A stretch of 64,000 nucleotides of DNA from Metabacillus rhizolycopersici. Its GTDB lineage: Bacteria > Bacillota > Bacilli > Bacillales > Bacillaceae. Each line of letters opens with the position of its first letter. The first letter of the stretch is position 1. This document shows positions 1 to 8,542 of this stretch, in pieces. The notes under the pieces were generated by a model. That model ran no database searches, had not been told where the DNA came from, and worked only from the letters and a program-made list of their open reading frames with translations. The stretch is taken from positions 62,001 to 126,000 of the forward strand of contig NZ_JAIQUM010000004.1 of NCBI RefSeq assembly GCF_020075705.1, in the 5' to 3' direction. A program made the translations under genes and the position numbers.

Positions 1-2
1 TC

Positions 3-1370
3 GTTTGGATTATTGTGACAGCAATTGTTAGTGCAGGGGTTACATACAGTGTTGTACAACCATTAAAAGAAAGTAGTGTCGGTAATGGAGATCCTTTTCA
101 AAAGCTAAGATCTACATATGATATCATACAAGAGGGTTATTATAAGGAGATTGAAACGGACAAGTTGGTAGAAGGTGCAATTAAAGGCATGGTCGAATCT
201 CTTGAAGATCCATATTCGGTTTATATGGATGTTGAACAAGCGAAAAGTTTTAATGAAAATATTTCATCTTCGTTTGAAGGAATTGGTGCGGAAGTTCAAG
301 AAAGTAATGGTAGCATTATGATTGTTTCTCCAATAAAAGGATCACCTGCTGAAGAAGTCGGATTAAAACCGAAAGACATCATCTTAAAAGTTAATAATGA
401 ATCAGTTGAAGGACTTTCAGTCAACGAAGCGGTCTTGAAAATTAGAGGAGAAAAAGGGACGAAAGTGAATCTTGTTGTTCAACGTGCAGGTGCTGGGGAG
501 CTTTCATTTACGATAACGCGAGACACAATCCCTTTAGAAACCGTATATTATGAGGTAATTGATGATAATATTGGTAAAATTCAAATAACTAAATTCTCCG
601 AGTCTACAAGTGAAGAATTAGCGAATGCTCTAACTGATTTGCAGAATAAAAATGTTAAAGGAATAATTCTAGATTTGCGCCAAAATCCAGGGGGATTAAT
701 GGATCAAGCAATAGCGATGTCTGAATTATTTGTACCTAACGGAAAGAATATTATGCAAGTAGAGTATAAAGATGGATCGAAAGAGGTTTTTAAATCAAAA
801 AATAAAGCAGCAATAAATTTACCATTAACTGTTATTGTTGATGGTGGAACGGCTAGTGCAGGAGAAATAATGGCAGCAGCTTTACAGCAATCAACAGGAA
901 TTTCTTTAGTTGGTGAAAAAACGTTTGGAAAAGGAACCGTTCAAACAGCAAATTTATTTAAAGATTCATCATCTGTAAAATATACGACAGCAAAATGGCT
1001 AACTCCTGATGGAAGTTGGATCCATGAAAAGGGAATTGAACCAGATATAAAAGCTAAACTACCTGACTATGCAAGCTTACCTTTTATTAATCCTGAAAAT
1101 GTGCTGCAAAAAGGAGCTTCAACATCGGAAGTAGATGCTGCTCAAAAAATGTTAAAAGCGTTAGATTATGAAGAAATAATCGTAAATGGTTATTTTGATG
1201 AGACTACTGAAAATGTTGTTGAAGAATTTCAAAAAGAGCATAACCTCGATGTAAATGGTAAAATAACTGGTGAAACAACGATGAAACTCATGGAACTTAT
1301 TTCAAATAAAATAAAAGAAAATGACACCCAACTCGAAAAAGCAATTTCTGTGTTAAAAGAAAAATTCTAA
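3..1370 (+). CDS. ctpA: S41 family C-terminal processing peptidase CtpA, 5'-truncated by window edge
   Basis: Membrane-anchored serine protease that cleaves unstructured C-termini outside the membrane. The frame is open to the left edge and begins inside a hydrophobic segment, so the true start lies upstream. Counting from the GTG at 15, a PDZ domain covers about residues 85-165 and the S41 catalytic core about 170-350. The Ser/Lys/Gln catalytic set is visible: Ser281 in GGTASAGE, Lys306 in TFGKG and Gln310. A peptidoglycan-binding-like domain follows at about 365-440. The ctpA rather than ctpB name rests on synteny with the B. subtilis region near odhAB and is less certain than the family call. 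Confidence 0.9.
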   Translation, partial: VWIIVTAIVSAGVTYSVVQPLKESSVGNGDPFQKLRSTYDIIQEGYYKEIETDKLVEGAIKGMVESLEDPYSVYMDVEQAKSFNENISSSFEGIGAEVQESNGSIMIVSPIKGSPAEEVGLKPKDIILKVNNESVEGLSVNEAVLKIRGEKGTKVNLVVQRAGAGELSFTITRDTIPLETVYYEVIDDNIGKIQITKFSESTSEELANALTDLQNKNVKGIILDLRQNPGGLMDQAIAMSELFVPNGKNIMQVEYKDGSKEVFKSKNKAAINLPLTVIVDGGTASAGEIMAAALQQSTGISLVGEKTFGKGTVQTANLFKDSSSVKYTTAKWLTPDGSWIHEKGIEPDIKAKLPDYASLPFINPENVLQKGASTSEVDAAQKMLKALDYEEIIVNGYFDETTENVVEEFQKEHNLDVNGKITGETTMKLMELISNKIKENDTQLEKAISVLKEKF

Positions 1371-1380
1371 TCAATGTGTA

Positions 1381-1429
1381 AAAGCAGTATCTTTTATTCC
1401 TTGCAAGGGGTGAAAGATACTGCTTTTTT
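1381..1429 (+). terminator. Rho-independent terminator after ctpA
   Basis: AGCAGTATCTTT pairs with AAAGATACTGCT and is followed by six T. It starts 10 bases after the ctpA stop. Confidence 0.85.
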
Positions 1430-1699
1430 GAATATTCTTATACTTCCCCTTATAGGATCTTTGCAGGAAGTTATCCTCATCTTTCAACTTTGTAGCTTAT
1501 GAATCTTGAGGTAAGGTGTTACTGCCCGAAAAGTATGGGATAAAAATGATATGAAGAATAATTTTCGTTTTGTTGGATGCGAAAGCTCGAATTCATGTAA
1601 GAAATAAACTAATTACCTAAAACTTAGTCACTAGCCCACTCCAAAACATACTTATATGAATACTTTTTAGTGTAGGTAAGTATGAGAGGAGGAAAAATA
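1430..1699. other. Intergenic region, no gene seen
   Basis: AT-rich spacer between the ctpA terminator and the glycine-rich small gene. It should contain the promoter of that gene. I could not find a convincing sigma-A or sporulation promoter: CATACTTAT at about 1648 is only an imperfect sigma-K-like -10. Confidence 0.4.
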
Positions 1700-1939
1700 A
1701 TGAGACCTTATATGATGAGAAATAATATCCCTGGACCATACCCCGGTCAAAGATTCCTTTTTGGTGCACCATTTTTGGGAGGATTAGTTGGTGGTTTAGT
1801 TGGCACTGCAATATTTAGACCAAGACCACCGTTTTATCCATATGGTGGATATCCGCCTTATGGAGTTGGTGGTGGCTATGGTGGTGGATATGGCTTCCCT
1901 AATGGAGGTTATGGTTGCGGTGGTGGCTTTCCTTATTAA
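1700..1939 (+). CDS. Small Gly/Tyr/Pro-rich protein, possible spore surface protein
   Basis: 79 residues starting at the ATG 6 bases after AGAGGAGGAAA; an upstream in-frame ATG at 1682 has no ribosome binding site. The N-terminus is basic (MRPYMMRNN). Then comes a short hydrophobic stretch, GGLVGGLVGTAIF, and a tail made almost entirely of Gly, Tyr, Pro and Phe with a single Cys. This composition is common among Bacillus spore-coat and other self-associating surface proteins. The position beside ctpA recalls the small yodI gene of B. subtilis, but I cannot confirm homology. A terminator follows directly, so it is a single-gene unit. The function is inferred from composition only. Confidence 0.65.
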   Translation: MRPYMMRNNIPGPYPGQRFLFGAPFLGGLVGGLVGTAIFRPRPPFYPYGGYPPYGVGGGYGGGYGFPNGGYGCGGGFPY

Positions 1940-1943
1940 CAGC

Positions 1944-1972
1944 AAAAACTACCTTATTTAGGTAGTTTTTTT
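1944..1972 (+). terminator. Rho-independent terminator
   Basis: AAAAACTACC, a short loop, GGTAGTTTTTTT, five bases after the small Gly-rich gene. Confidence 0.85.
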
Positions 1973-1980
1973 ACGTAACG

Positions 1981-2142
1981 TAATTTATAAAATTCTTGTA
2001 CTATGGATATGCGCACGACATCCAGCTCAAGCGCCTAGCCCCTCTTGGGTCTAAGCCACTTTTGAATTGAAGGTAAAAAACACCTTCTATTCAAAAGCGT
2101 CTTATTTGCCCGAGGCTGATCAAGGCGCTTGCGCTTTTGTTC
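1981..2142 (+). repeat. Dispersed modular repeat, copy A (full length)
   Basis: First of five related copies in the window (others near 2803, 17872, 18963, 25984). It runs from TTATAAAATTCTTGTACT through GCGCACGACATCCAGCTC and CCCCTCTTGGGTCT to GATCAAGGCGCTTGCGCTTT. The middle carries an inverted repeat (TTTTGAATTGAAGGT / ACCTTCTATTCAAAA) able to form a hairpin. It has no coding capacity. Confidence 0.85.
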
Positions 2143-2179
2143 ATTACGTTGCGCAATGGGCATATGGTTTCCATGTGTG

Positions 2180-2644
2180 TTAAAATGAAATGTCGACTTC
2201 TGATATATTATGCTCCTGCAATCTAATAAATTGAATTTCTAGAAATCCTTCATCATACCTAGCCTTCGTACCCTTTCTTTTGACAGGAGAGGGGAGCATA
2301 TATTTATTTTGTTCTGATGCATTAGGATAGTTGTTTACAATTAATTGATTATTCGTGTGTTGTATACTTATGTTCCCAACTATATCATTTGAAATAGGTA
2401 ATTTTACATAAATAAAGTCGTTCGTTTCAAATATTTCGGGTTTAGGGGGATGTGTTGATTTTTCATTATTAGCTTGTTGTGATAGTTCACCTTGAAACGG
2501 AAAGCTCTGTGAAAAATCACCACCAAATACATTTTTCATGACTGTTTGAATATAGTTTTCAACTTCTTTTGGATTCATTTTATTGAAATGCTGAGTAAAG
2601 CCGGATTGATCAAATGGAAATTGTTTATTCCAAGGAAACATCAT
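2180..2644 (-). CDS. Hsp20/alpha-crystallin-like spore protein, GerT-like
   Basis: 154 residues. The N-terminal half (about 1-70) is rich in Phe, Gln and Asn. The C-terminal half (about 70-154) has the spacing of a small heat shock protein beta-sandwich (ETNDFIYVKLPI, then NNQLIVNNYP, then ARYDEGFLEIQF). GerT and related Bacillus coat proteins have this build. The start is one of two adjacent ATGs after AAGGATG. A sigma-K-type promoter lies about 35 bases upstream, supporting expression in the mother cell late in sporulation. A general small heat shock protein (YocM-like) is the alternative. Confidence 0.65.
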   Translation of the reverse strand: MMFPWNKQFPFDQSGFTQHFNKMNPKEVENYIQTVMKNVFGGDFSQSFPFQGELSQQANNEKSTHPPKPEIFETNDFIYVKLPISNDIVGNISIQHTNNQLIVNNYPNASEQNKYMLPSPVKRKGTKARYDEGFLEIQFIRLQEHNISEVDISF

Positions 2645-2678
2645 TTCACATCCTTAACTGTGCGTATTTTGTTAATAA

Positions 2679-2706
2679 TATAATATGCGAGGCATACGTA
2701 ATCGGT
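2679..2706 (-). promoter_or_regulatory. Putative sigma-K promoter of the GerT-like gene
   Basis: On the minus strand, AC is followed by 17 bases and then CATATTATA. This matches the sigma-K pattern AC-N16/17-CATANNNTA. The predicted transcript start is about 25-30 bases before the ATG. Pattern match only. Confidence 0.5.
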
Positions 2707-2802
2707 TAGCGATGCTTTAATCTTGTAGGACATGGACCTACAAGTTTATAATGGTCTTTATACACGAAGTAGAGAGGTAAATGTAAATAGATGAATTCAG
2801 CA

Positions 2803-2900
2803 AACAAAAGCGCAAGCGCCTTGATCAGCCCCGACAGGCATAAGACGCTGGAGCTGGATGTTGTGCGCTTATCCAAAGTATAAGAATTTTATAATTTTCT
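2803..2900 (-). repeat. Dispersed modular repeat, copy B (inverted, central part missing)
   Basis: Reads on the minus strand as the two outer modules of copy A: TTATAAAATTCTTATACT... and GCGCACAACATCCAGCTC, then directly the GGCTGATCAAGGCGCTTGCG end. The central hairpin module of about 60 bases is absent. An unrelated short inverted repeat (CTTGTAGG / CCTACAAG, 2722-2744) lies just to the left. Nothing else was seen between 2707 and 2958. Confidence 0.8.
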
Positions 2901-2958
2901 AAAAACGAACAAAAAAGAATTCAATCGGACTATAAACAAAAGTTGAGGGATATTAGAA

Positions 2959-3228
2959 ATGGACGCAAAAGAATTATTAGATGCATATCGGCAATTATGG
3001 TCTAATCGTGCATTATTAGTTGAAAAGGATGAGTATGAGACGGTAAGGGCTTCCGTTGAAAAAGAACTAAAAGACGAAATGACACACCCACGGCTTAGAA
3101 AAAGTAGCTACGAAAAATTTCACATGGCAGTAAAAAGAATTATTTCTTCAGCTTTAAATGATGACCAGAAGGTGAAATTAATCGATTTACATAGTAATGT
3201 ACTTGAATCGCTTGAGAAACAAAGTTAA
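2959..3228 (+). CDS. Conserved-looking hypothetical protein, 89 aa
   Basis: Not recognised. It is an 89-residue, strongly charged, predicted all-helical protein without signal peptide or Cys. The start has a weak ribosome binding site (TTGAGGGAT). A hairpin at about 3227-3256 (ACAAATC/GATTTGT) closes the unit. It sits upstream of yojF-bshB2 but is separated from them by 130 bases with the hairpin, so it is probably transcribed alone. Codon use resembles the neighbours, which is the main reason to accept it. Confidence 0.65.
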   Translation: MDAKELLDAYRQLWSNRALLVEKDEYETVRASVEKELKDEMTHPRLRKSSYEKFHMAVKRIISSALNDDQKVKLIDLHSNVLESLEKQS

Positions 3229-3357
3229 CAAATCCATCAATGATAGATTTGTTCATATGCTCTGATCCTAGTTTAATTAACAGGCATAACTGGTCGTTTA
3301 CCGAGCAATTTGCTAGTTAATTATTATTGGACGATAACGGATTAAGGAGGAATAAGG

Positions 3358-3708
3358 ATGAAGCCAATAACAAAACAAGACATACAAGTTCATTTAAACC
3401 AGTTTTTAAACAAAACAGTTTATATCCATCTAGAAACGACAACAGGTGCTTATTCTGCTCATAATAATGAATCAAATATGACAGTAGTTGCGTTTATCCG
3501 AAATACGAAGGTCGTTTATAATCAAGCAAAAATTACTGGAATCGGCCCATATCGCGTTGGATTAAAACTAGATGAAGGTTGGATTTATGCAGAAGGTCTG
3601 ACAGATTGGGATTTTAATGAAGAAAATCAGCTATTAATGGCGGGCCATAATTCAGAGGGGAAATTAGCGATAGCATTACAAATTAGTGAACAACCTTTTC
3701 ATTATTGA
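3358..3708 (+). CDS. yojF: YojF family protein (DUF1806)
   Basis: 116 residues, ATG after AAGGAGGAATAAGG. The sequence (KPITKQDIQVHLNQF, then TGIGPYRVGLKLDEGWIYAEGLTDW) fits the YojF/DUF1806 family, a small cytosolic beta-rich protein encoded directly upstream of bshB2 in Bacillus species. Its biochemical role is not established. The tight pairing with bshB2 (46 bases apart) suggests a part in bacillithiol metabolism, which is an inference from neighbourhood only. Confidence 0.85.
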   Translation: MKPITKQDIQVHLNQFLNKTVYIHLETTTGAYSAHNNESNMTVVAFIRNTKVVYNQAKITGIGPYRVGLKLDEGWIYAEGLTDWDFNEENQLLMAGHNSEGKLAIALQISEQPFHY

Positions 3709-3754
3709 TCAGCATTTATTCTGAAAAGCAAATTTGGTAAGGAGGAGAAAGAAA

Positions 3755-4420
3755 ATGAGAGAACACGTGCTAATAATCTTACCACACCCAGATGATGAAG
3801 CGTTTGGAGCTGCAGGATTCATTGCCAAAAACAGAAAAGCTGGTGTCCCAGTAACGTATGCATGTGGTACGTTAGGTGAAATGGGAAGAAATATGGGGAA
3901 TCCCCTTTTTGCTAATCGTGAAACTTTGCCACTTATCCGAAAAAGGGAGCTAGAAGCTGCTTGCAAGGCGATGGATATCCAAGATTTAAGGATGCTGGGC
4001 CTTCGAGATAAAACTCTTGAATTTGAGGATGACGAACAATTAGCCAATCTTATGGAGAAGTTGATTGATGAAGTGAACCCGACACTAATTTTGACCTTTT
4101 ATCCTGGACATGCTGTACACCCTGATCATGACGCATGTGGTGAAGCCGTTATTCGTGCCTTGAAACGACGTCCTATCGAAAAACGCCCAGTTACCTATTG
4201 TATGGCGTTTACAAATAACCGCTTCGATATAATCGGAAAACCTGATGTATGTATAAACATTACAGATGTCGCTGATATCAAATTACAAGCCCTTAAAGCT
4301 CACCGTTCACAAACTGAGGGGATGCTAAAGGATATGGAACAAAAGTTATTAAATAAAGATCCAAAAGCTTTGTTTTGGTTTGAGAAAGAAGAGTTCTACA
4401 CTTATAAGTGGGATGATTAA
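3755..4420 (+). CDS. bshB2: Bacillithiol biosynthesis deacetylase BshB2
   Basis: Zinc-dependent LmbE/PIG-L-family deacetylase that removes the acetyl group from GlcNAc-malate on the way to the low-molecular-weight thiol bacillithiol. Start chosen at the ATG 7 bases after AAGGAGGAG (221 aa), not at an upstream in-frame codon at 3734 inside the ribosome binding site. The metal-binding HPDDEAF lies near residue 12 and HPDHDACGEAV is the downstream His motif. It also shows the GTLGEMGRNMG loop of the BshB group. It corresponds to B. subtilis yojG, downstream of yojF. Confidence 0.92.
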   Translation: MREHVLIILPHPDDEAFGAAGFIAKNRKAGVPVTYACGTLGEMGRNMGNPLFANRETLPLIRKRELEAACKAMDIQDLRMLGLRDKTLEFEDDEQLANLMEKLIDEVNPTLILTFYPGHAVHPDHDACGEAVIRALKRRPIEKRPVTYCMAFTNNRFDIIGKPDVCINITDVADIKLQALKAHRSQTEGMLKDMEQKLLNKDPKALFWFEKEEFYTYKWDD

Positions 4421-4540
4421 TAAGAAGAAATGAGTTGTTTCGAGTTAAGATGCTTTCTAAAAGTCGCACAAGGTTTTACCCATTTTATTTAGAAACTAAA
4501 ACTAAGTTACATGTAAGGCATCTAATACTAATGTGAATAT

Positions 4541-4576
4541 CAAAAAAGCTAATTCCAATGTGAATTAGCTTTTTTG
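4541..4576. terminator. Bidirectional terminator between bshB2 and the MATE gene
   Basis: CAAAAAAGCTAATTC / GAATTAGCTTTTTTG is a near-perfect stem with A and T runs on both sides, placed between convergent genes. Confidence 0.85.
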
Positions 4577-4580
4577 ATAT

Positions 4581-5942
4581 TTATGTTACTTTTAACGCAA
4601 ATGTATTTCGTTGCTGTATAATACGAAGTCTTACTAAAAGCCCAATCGCTCCAGCTGCTAGTCCTGAAATTAACCCAATCCAATAACCAAAAGCTCCTAA
4701 AGAAGTATAGGTCGCTAAAAGGTATCCAAAAGGGAGTCCAACGATCCAATACGAAACAAGTGCCATCAAAAATGTAACATTTACATCCTTATAACCTCGT
4801 AAAGCCCCTTGTATCGGAGCGGCAATTGCATCAGAAAGCTGAAAGAAAATAGCATAGATTAAAAAGTCTTGTGTAAGTTTTAATACTGCAGCATCAGTCG
4901 TATATAGGTTAGCTATTTCTGGACGGAAGAAATAGATCATTGTAGCGGATAGAAAAGAAAGAAAAAGTGCCATTCCAATCCCTAAATAACTATATTGCTT
5001 TGCATCTTTTAATCGATTAGCTCCAACTTCATGACCTATAATAATTGTAAGTGCCATTGAAATACTTAGCGGAAGCATGTAAAGAAAGGAGGCAAAGTTC
5101 ATTGCTGCTTGGTGAGAAGCAATCGTAATTGTATTGTATTGGCTCATGAATAAGGTAACTGCTGCGAATATACTCGTTTCAAAAAATATAGCAAAACCTA
5201 TCGGAACACCTATTTTTAAAATTTCCTTCCATGCCGAAAAAGAAATACGATAAAATACATTGAAAATTTGATACTCCAGAAAAGGTGTTTTCTTCATAAT
5301 GATCACAACGGCTATCGCTGTTATACACCAATACGTAATAGCAGTGGCAACACCTGAACCAATACCTCCAAGCTTAGGAAAACCAAAATTCCCGAAAATG
5401 AAAAGATAATTTAGTAAAAAATTAATTGGTAAGGAAGTTAGTGTAATAAACATAGTTACTCTAGTAAAACCTAAAGCGTCAATAAAGCACCTTAAAACGG
5501 AATAAATAAATAACGGCAAAATGCCAAAAGATAAGGCTACTAAATAACCTTTCGCAATATGTAGGACTTCACGCTCTAAGTTCATCGTGGATAAAATCGG
5601 ATCTAAAACAAAAAAACCGATAATGAAGATCAAAATTGAAAGAATCACACTTAAATAAAGAGCTTGAACAACCATTTTTGGTACATCTTTAATCTTCTTT
5701 GCTCCTGCTAAATGAGCAATAATCGGTGTCACACCTAGTAGGATTCCACTTAATCCAGTATTAATAGGAACCCAAATGCTAGATCCAATTGCAACACCTG
5801 CTAAATCATTTGGATGGACTCTACCAGACATGGTTGTATCAAAAAAAGTCATCGAATACAATCCAAGTTGTGTAATTAAGATAGGGATTAGGATACTAGA
5901 TAATTTGAGCATCTTTTCCCGTATCGTAATGGTTTCTTTCAT
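4581..5942 (-). CDS. yojI: MATE family multidrug/Na+ efflux protein (YojI-like)
   Basis: 453 residues with twelve hydrophobic segments arranged as two halves, typical length for the MATE family. Each half begins with the family pattern (LIPILITQLGLYSMTFFDTTMSG in the first; IGVPIGFAIFFETSIFA in the second). MATE proteins export cationic organic compounds in exchange for Na+ or H+ across the cytoplasmic membrane. The position beside bshB2 and cdaS matches yojI of B. subtilis. The substrate is not known from sequence. Confidence 0.9.
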   Translation of the reverse strand: MKETITIREKMLKLSSILIPILITQLGLYSMTFFDTTMSGRVHPNDLAGVAIGSSIWVPINTGLSGILLGVTPIIAHLAGAKKIKDVPKMVVQALYLSVILSILIFIIGFFVLDPILSTMNLEREVLHIAKGYLVALSFGILPLFIYSVLRCFIDALGFTRVTMFITLTSLPINFLLNYLFIFGNFGFPKLGGIGSGVATAITYWCITAIAVVIIMKKTPFLEYQIFNVFYRISFSAWKEILKIGVPIGFAIFFETSIFAAVTLFMSQYNTITIASHQAAMNFASFLYMLPLSISMALTIIIGHEVGANRLKDAKQYSYLGIGMALFLSFLSATMIYFFRPEIANLYTTDAAVLKLTQDFLIYAIFFQLSDAIAAPIQGALRGYKDVNVTFLMALVSYWIVGLPFGYLLATYTSLGAFGYWIGLISGLAAGAIGLLVRLRIIQQRNTFALKVT

Positions 5943-6013
5943 CTATATAACCTCGTTTCTCATGTTGACTAGAGAATTATATCATGAAAAAAATGAAATT
6001 ATACTTCTTTCGG

Positions 6014-6124
6014 TTACTTACCTGATTTACGTGACTCACCTTTAAATAACTGATAATAAATAAAACTTAAAGAAAGGACCCCAAGGATACTAAATGTATA
6101 TTGAAGTAATTTTAATGTAAACAT
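6014..6124 (-). CDS. 36-aa single-span membrane protein
   Basis: Reads MFTLKLLQYTFSILGVLSLS and continues FIYYQLFKGESRKSGK: one hydrophobic helix (about residues 5-27) and a basic C-terminal tail. The ATG is preceded at ideal distance by AGGGAGG, as strong as any site in the window, which is the main argument that it is real. Likely a membrane microprotein, function unknown. It lies in the gap between the MATE gene and cdaS on the minus strand. Confidence 0.6.
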   Translation of the reverse strand: MFTLKLLQYTFSILGVLSLSFIYYQLFKGESRKSGK

Positions 6125-6221
6125 TGTAAAACCTCCCTTAGTAGTATGATGGATAAATTGAGATTGATACGTAAAAACAGAAAAAATGACTAGTCATAGA
6201 CTAGTATGAGGACCGTTAAGT

Positions 6222-6252
6222 TGTAAAAAAACTTAAAATTTTAAACATATTA
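6222..6252 (+). promoter_or_regulatory. Putative sigma-G promoter of cdaS
   Basis: TGTAAA, 18 bases, CATATTA, compared with the sigma-G pattern TGAATA-N17/18-CATACTA. Transcription would start about 35 bases before the GTG chosen for cdaS. B. subtilis cdaS is expressed in the forespore under sigma-G. Pattern match only. Upstream at 6187-6206 is a TGACTAGTCA palindrome plus a second ACTAGT of unknown meaning. Confidence 0.4.
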
Positions 6253-6296
6253 TTTTGAAAAATATTAAAACTAATGGAAAGGGTGGTGCAAATCCA

Positions 6297-6905
6297 GTGG
6301 AAAATTCCAATGAATTTACGAATGTAAAGAATCATATCTCGTTTCATCTTGAGCGGATCATCACAGAAACTGAGAGGGTGAGGTCATCTATTGGAGAAAA
6401 GGATTATTGTCTATTGTGTGAACTTGCACAAATAAAAGAACGATTTAGTGAAATTCAATCTTCGGCCTCTTTATTTTACTTAAAGGCATATATTGAGGAT
6501 TTTACAAAGAACTACACAGAAATCTCTAAGGCTATTCAAAATATGTCAGATCGTCGCCACGGCTCACTAATCGTTGTAGAGCGAAGTCAGCCTGTTGATC
6601 AATTTATTCAGGCTGGAGTTCAAATAAATGCAGATTTATCAAGCAGATTAATTGAGAGTGTTTTTTACCCGGGAAACCCTCTTCATGATGGTGCGCTTTT
6701 AATAAAAAGTGATTTTATCCTATCGGCTGCAAATATTTTGCCATTAACAGCTAGAATGTTTGGTAAGGAAAAGGTTGGTACAAGACATCGTGCAGCAATC
6801 GGTCTTTCTGATGTATCAGATGCTCTTATTTTAGTGGTTTCTGAGGAAACTGGAAAAATGTCTTTTGCTTTAAATGGAACACTTTACCCAATTAGTTCGA
6901 CTTGA
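6297..6905 (+). CDS. cdaS: Sporulation-specific diadenylate cyclase CdaS
   Basis: Makes cyclic di-AMP from two ATP. The DAC domain covers about residues 90-200, with both catalytic motifs present: DGA in LHDGALLI and RHR in GTRHRAAIG. An N-terminal helical region of about 85 residues corresponds to the autoinhibitory helices known in CdaS; there is no membrane segment, which excludes CdaA. Start chosen at GTG 6297 after GGAAAGGGTGG (202 aa, close to the 207 of the B. subtilis protein) rather than an upstream TTG at 6255 with no ribosome binding site. Matches yojJ in position. Confidence 0.92.
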   Translation: MENSNEFTNVKNHISFHLERIITETERVRSSIGEKDYCLLCELAQIKERFSEIQSSASLFYLKAYIEDFTKNYTEISKAIQNMSDRRHGSLIVVERSQPVDQFIQAGVQINADLSSRLIESVFYPGNPLHDGALLIKSDFILSAANILPLTARMFGKEKVGTRHRAAIGLSDVSDALILVVSEETGKMSFALNGTLYPISST

Positions 6906-7025
6906 ACAAGACTTCATTTTACACTAAAAATGCAACCAACGCGATTTTGTAAGACAGAGACCATGTCATAGCGAAAGTAAGTACAAGCTAAATCATCATC
7001 AGTTGGGATAGATATTGTATGTATG

Positions 7026-7059
7026 AAAAGAGGCAGAATCCTTTATTCTGCCTCTTTTT
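7026..7059 (+). terminator. Rho-independent terminator downstream of cdaS
   Basis: AAAAGAGGCAGAAT / ATTCTGCCTCTTTTT. It lies about 120 bases after the cdaS stop with nothing recognisable between. From here to 7274 only AT-rich sequence is seen, ending in a short TAAACTAT tandem repeat near 7218. Confidence 0.85.
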
Positions 7060-7274
7060 ATGTCGAGTTTCCATAATTTAATAGGACAAATGTACTTTGT
7101 TTGAAAGAAAGGATTGTCTACTGGTGTAGGTTTATGTATGATAATAATGAGAAAGTTTTGCCTTTTTAAATCAATTTTTATCTCTTTATGCTGTTTTACG
7201 AGGGATTTTGTAGTTTTTAAACTATTAAACTATTAAACTAATTATTTATAGAAATCTAGGAGGTATTTTTAGTA

Positions 7275-8336
7275 ATGAGAAAAAAACTGTTTGGATTAAC
7301 CGCAACAGCTGTTGTAGGGTCATCTTTGTTTGCATCAATGGCTGCTGCCGAGAGCGTTAAGGTAAAAAGTGGAGATACCCTATGGGAATTGTCTCAACAA
7401 TATAACATATCAGTGAATGCGATTAAGGGTACGAATGGATTAACGTCTGACTTCTTAAGGATTGGACAAGTTCTGGAGATACCCGGTGCGCCACAAACGA
7501 CGACTTCTGTATCATCTTCAAAACCTGTTACATCAACGATAGCATCATCAAAAGAAACAACCTATAAAGTAAAATCAGGGGATTCATTATGGGTCATAGC
7601 AAGAAGATATGATACAACTGTAAATGAATTAAAAAAGTTAAATAAATTAACAAGCGACCTTATCCGAGTGGGGCAAAATCTGAATGTAGGAAAGGTAGTT
7701 GTTCAACCAACGGGAAACAGTAATTCGAATGAATCGAATAAGCAACCTGCGAATACTGATACTGCTAATACTACATACAAAGTAAAATCTGGTGATTCAT
7801 TATGGAGAATTGCCAATCAAAATAACATAACAGTTGCAGAAATAAAAGTTGCCAATAACCTTAAATCTGACGTATTAAGAATAGGACAAGTTTTAAAGCT
7901 TTCTGGGGAAGCAAGTAAAACACCTTCATCTAATAATAATAATAATAATAATACGATTGCTTCTGGTAATCAAAGTTCCTCTAGCAAAATTGATACGATG
8001 ATTAGTGAAGCAAAATCTCTTATGGGTACGCCTTATCGTTGGGCTGGAAATACACCGTCTGGGTTCGATTGTAGTGGATTCATTTATTATGTATTAAATA
8101 AAGTTACATCTGTTTCTCGTTTAAGTACTGCTGGATATTGGGATATGATGACATCTGTAAGCAATCCTTCAGTAGGTGACTTTGTCTACTTTACAACCTA
8201 TAAAGCAGGTCCATCACATATGGGAATTTATTTAGGAAATAACGAATTTATTCATGCAAGTAGTTCAGGGGTTACAATCTCAAGTCTTGACAATTCGTAT
8301 TGGAAGGCACGTTACTTAGGTGCAAAACGATTATAA
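7275..8336 (+). CDS. cwlS: Peptidoglycan DL-endopeptidase with three LysM domains (CwlS-like)
   Basis: Secreted cell-wall hydrolase that cuts the D-Glu/meso-DAP link in stem peptides, used for cell separation. 353 aa: signal peptide (residues 1-25, MRKKLFG... cleaved after AAA); three LysM domains at about 28-70, 97-140 and 167-210, each with the (V/K)KSGD(T/S)LW core; a poly-Asn linker; and an NlpC/P60 domain at about 235-353. The nucleophile Cys sits in FDCSGF, followed by His in PSHMGIYLG and His in FIHASSSG. B. subtilis CwlS has four LysM and is longer; position matches yojL. The ribosome binding site is AGGAGGT. Confidence 0.92.
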   Translation: MRKKLFGLTATAVVGSSLFASMAAAESVKVKSGDTLWELSQQYNISVNAIKGTNGLTSDFLRIGQVLEIPGAPQTTTSVSSSKPVTSTIASSKETTYKVKSGDSLWVIARRYDTTVNELKKLNKLTSDLIRVGQNLNVGKVVVQPTGNSNSNESNKQPANTDTANTTYKVKSGDSLWRIANQNNITVAEIKVANNLKSDVLRIGQVLKLSGEASKTPSSNNNNNNNTIASGNQSSSSKIDTMISEAKSLMGTPYRWAGNTPSGFDCSGFIYYVLNKVTSVSRLSTAGYWDMMTSVSNPSVGDFVYFTTYKAGPSHMGIYLGNNEFIHASSSGVTISSLDNSYWKARYLGAKRL

Positions 8337-8348
8337 GCTAAGAATTAT

Positions 8349-8382
8349 AAAAAGGGACCTAATTGCAGGTTCTTTTTATTTT
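8349..8382 (+). terminator. Rho-independent terminator after cwlS
   Basis: AAAAAGGGACCT, a 7-base loop, AGGTTCTTTTT, 12 bases after the stop. Confidence 0.8.
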
Positions 8383-8542
8383 GCCAAAGTAATTTTGCTC
8401 GTAGAGATGTGTGCAGTAGATCTGTTAGTGAGGGATGCTCCACGTAATCGTTACTTTTGAATCTAAAGAATAATTCAAGTATACTCAACTTGTTAAGAGT
8501 AATTTTCAACAATAGAAATGCGAGATGAAGGAAGGACTATTT

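Noticed and set aside
6187..6212. CATACTA on the minus strand as a sigma-G promoter for the 36-aa gene
   Set aside because: The -10 matches but the -35 position is a T run with no resemblance to TGAATA.
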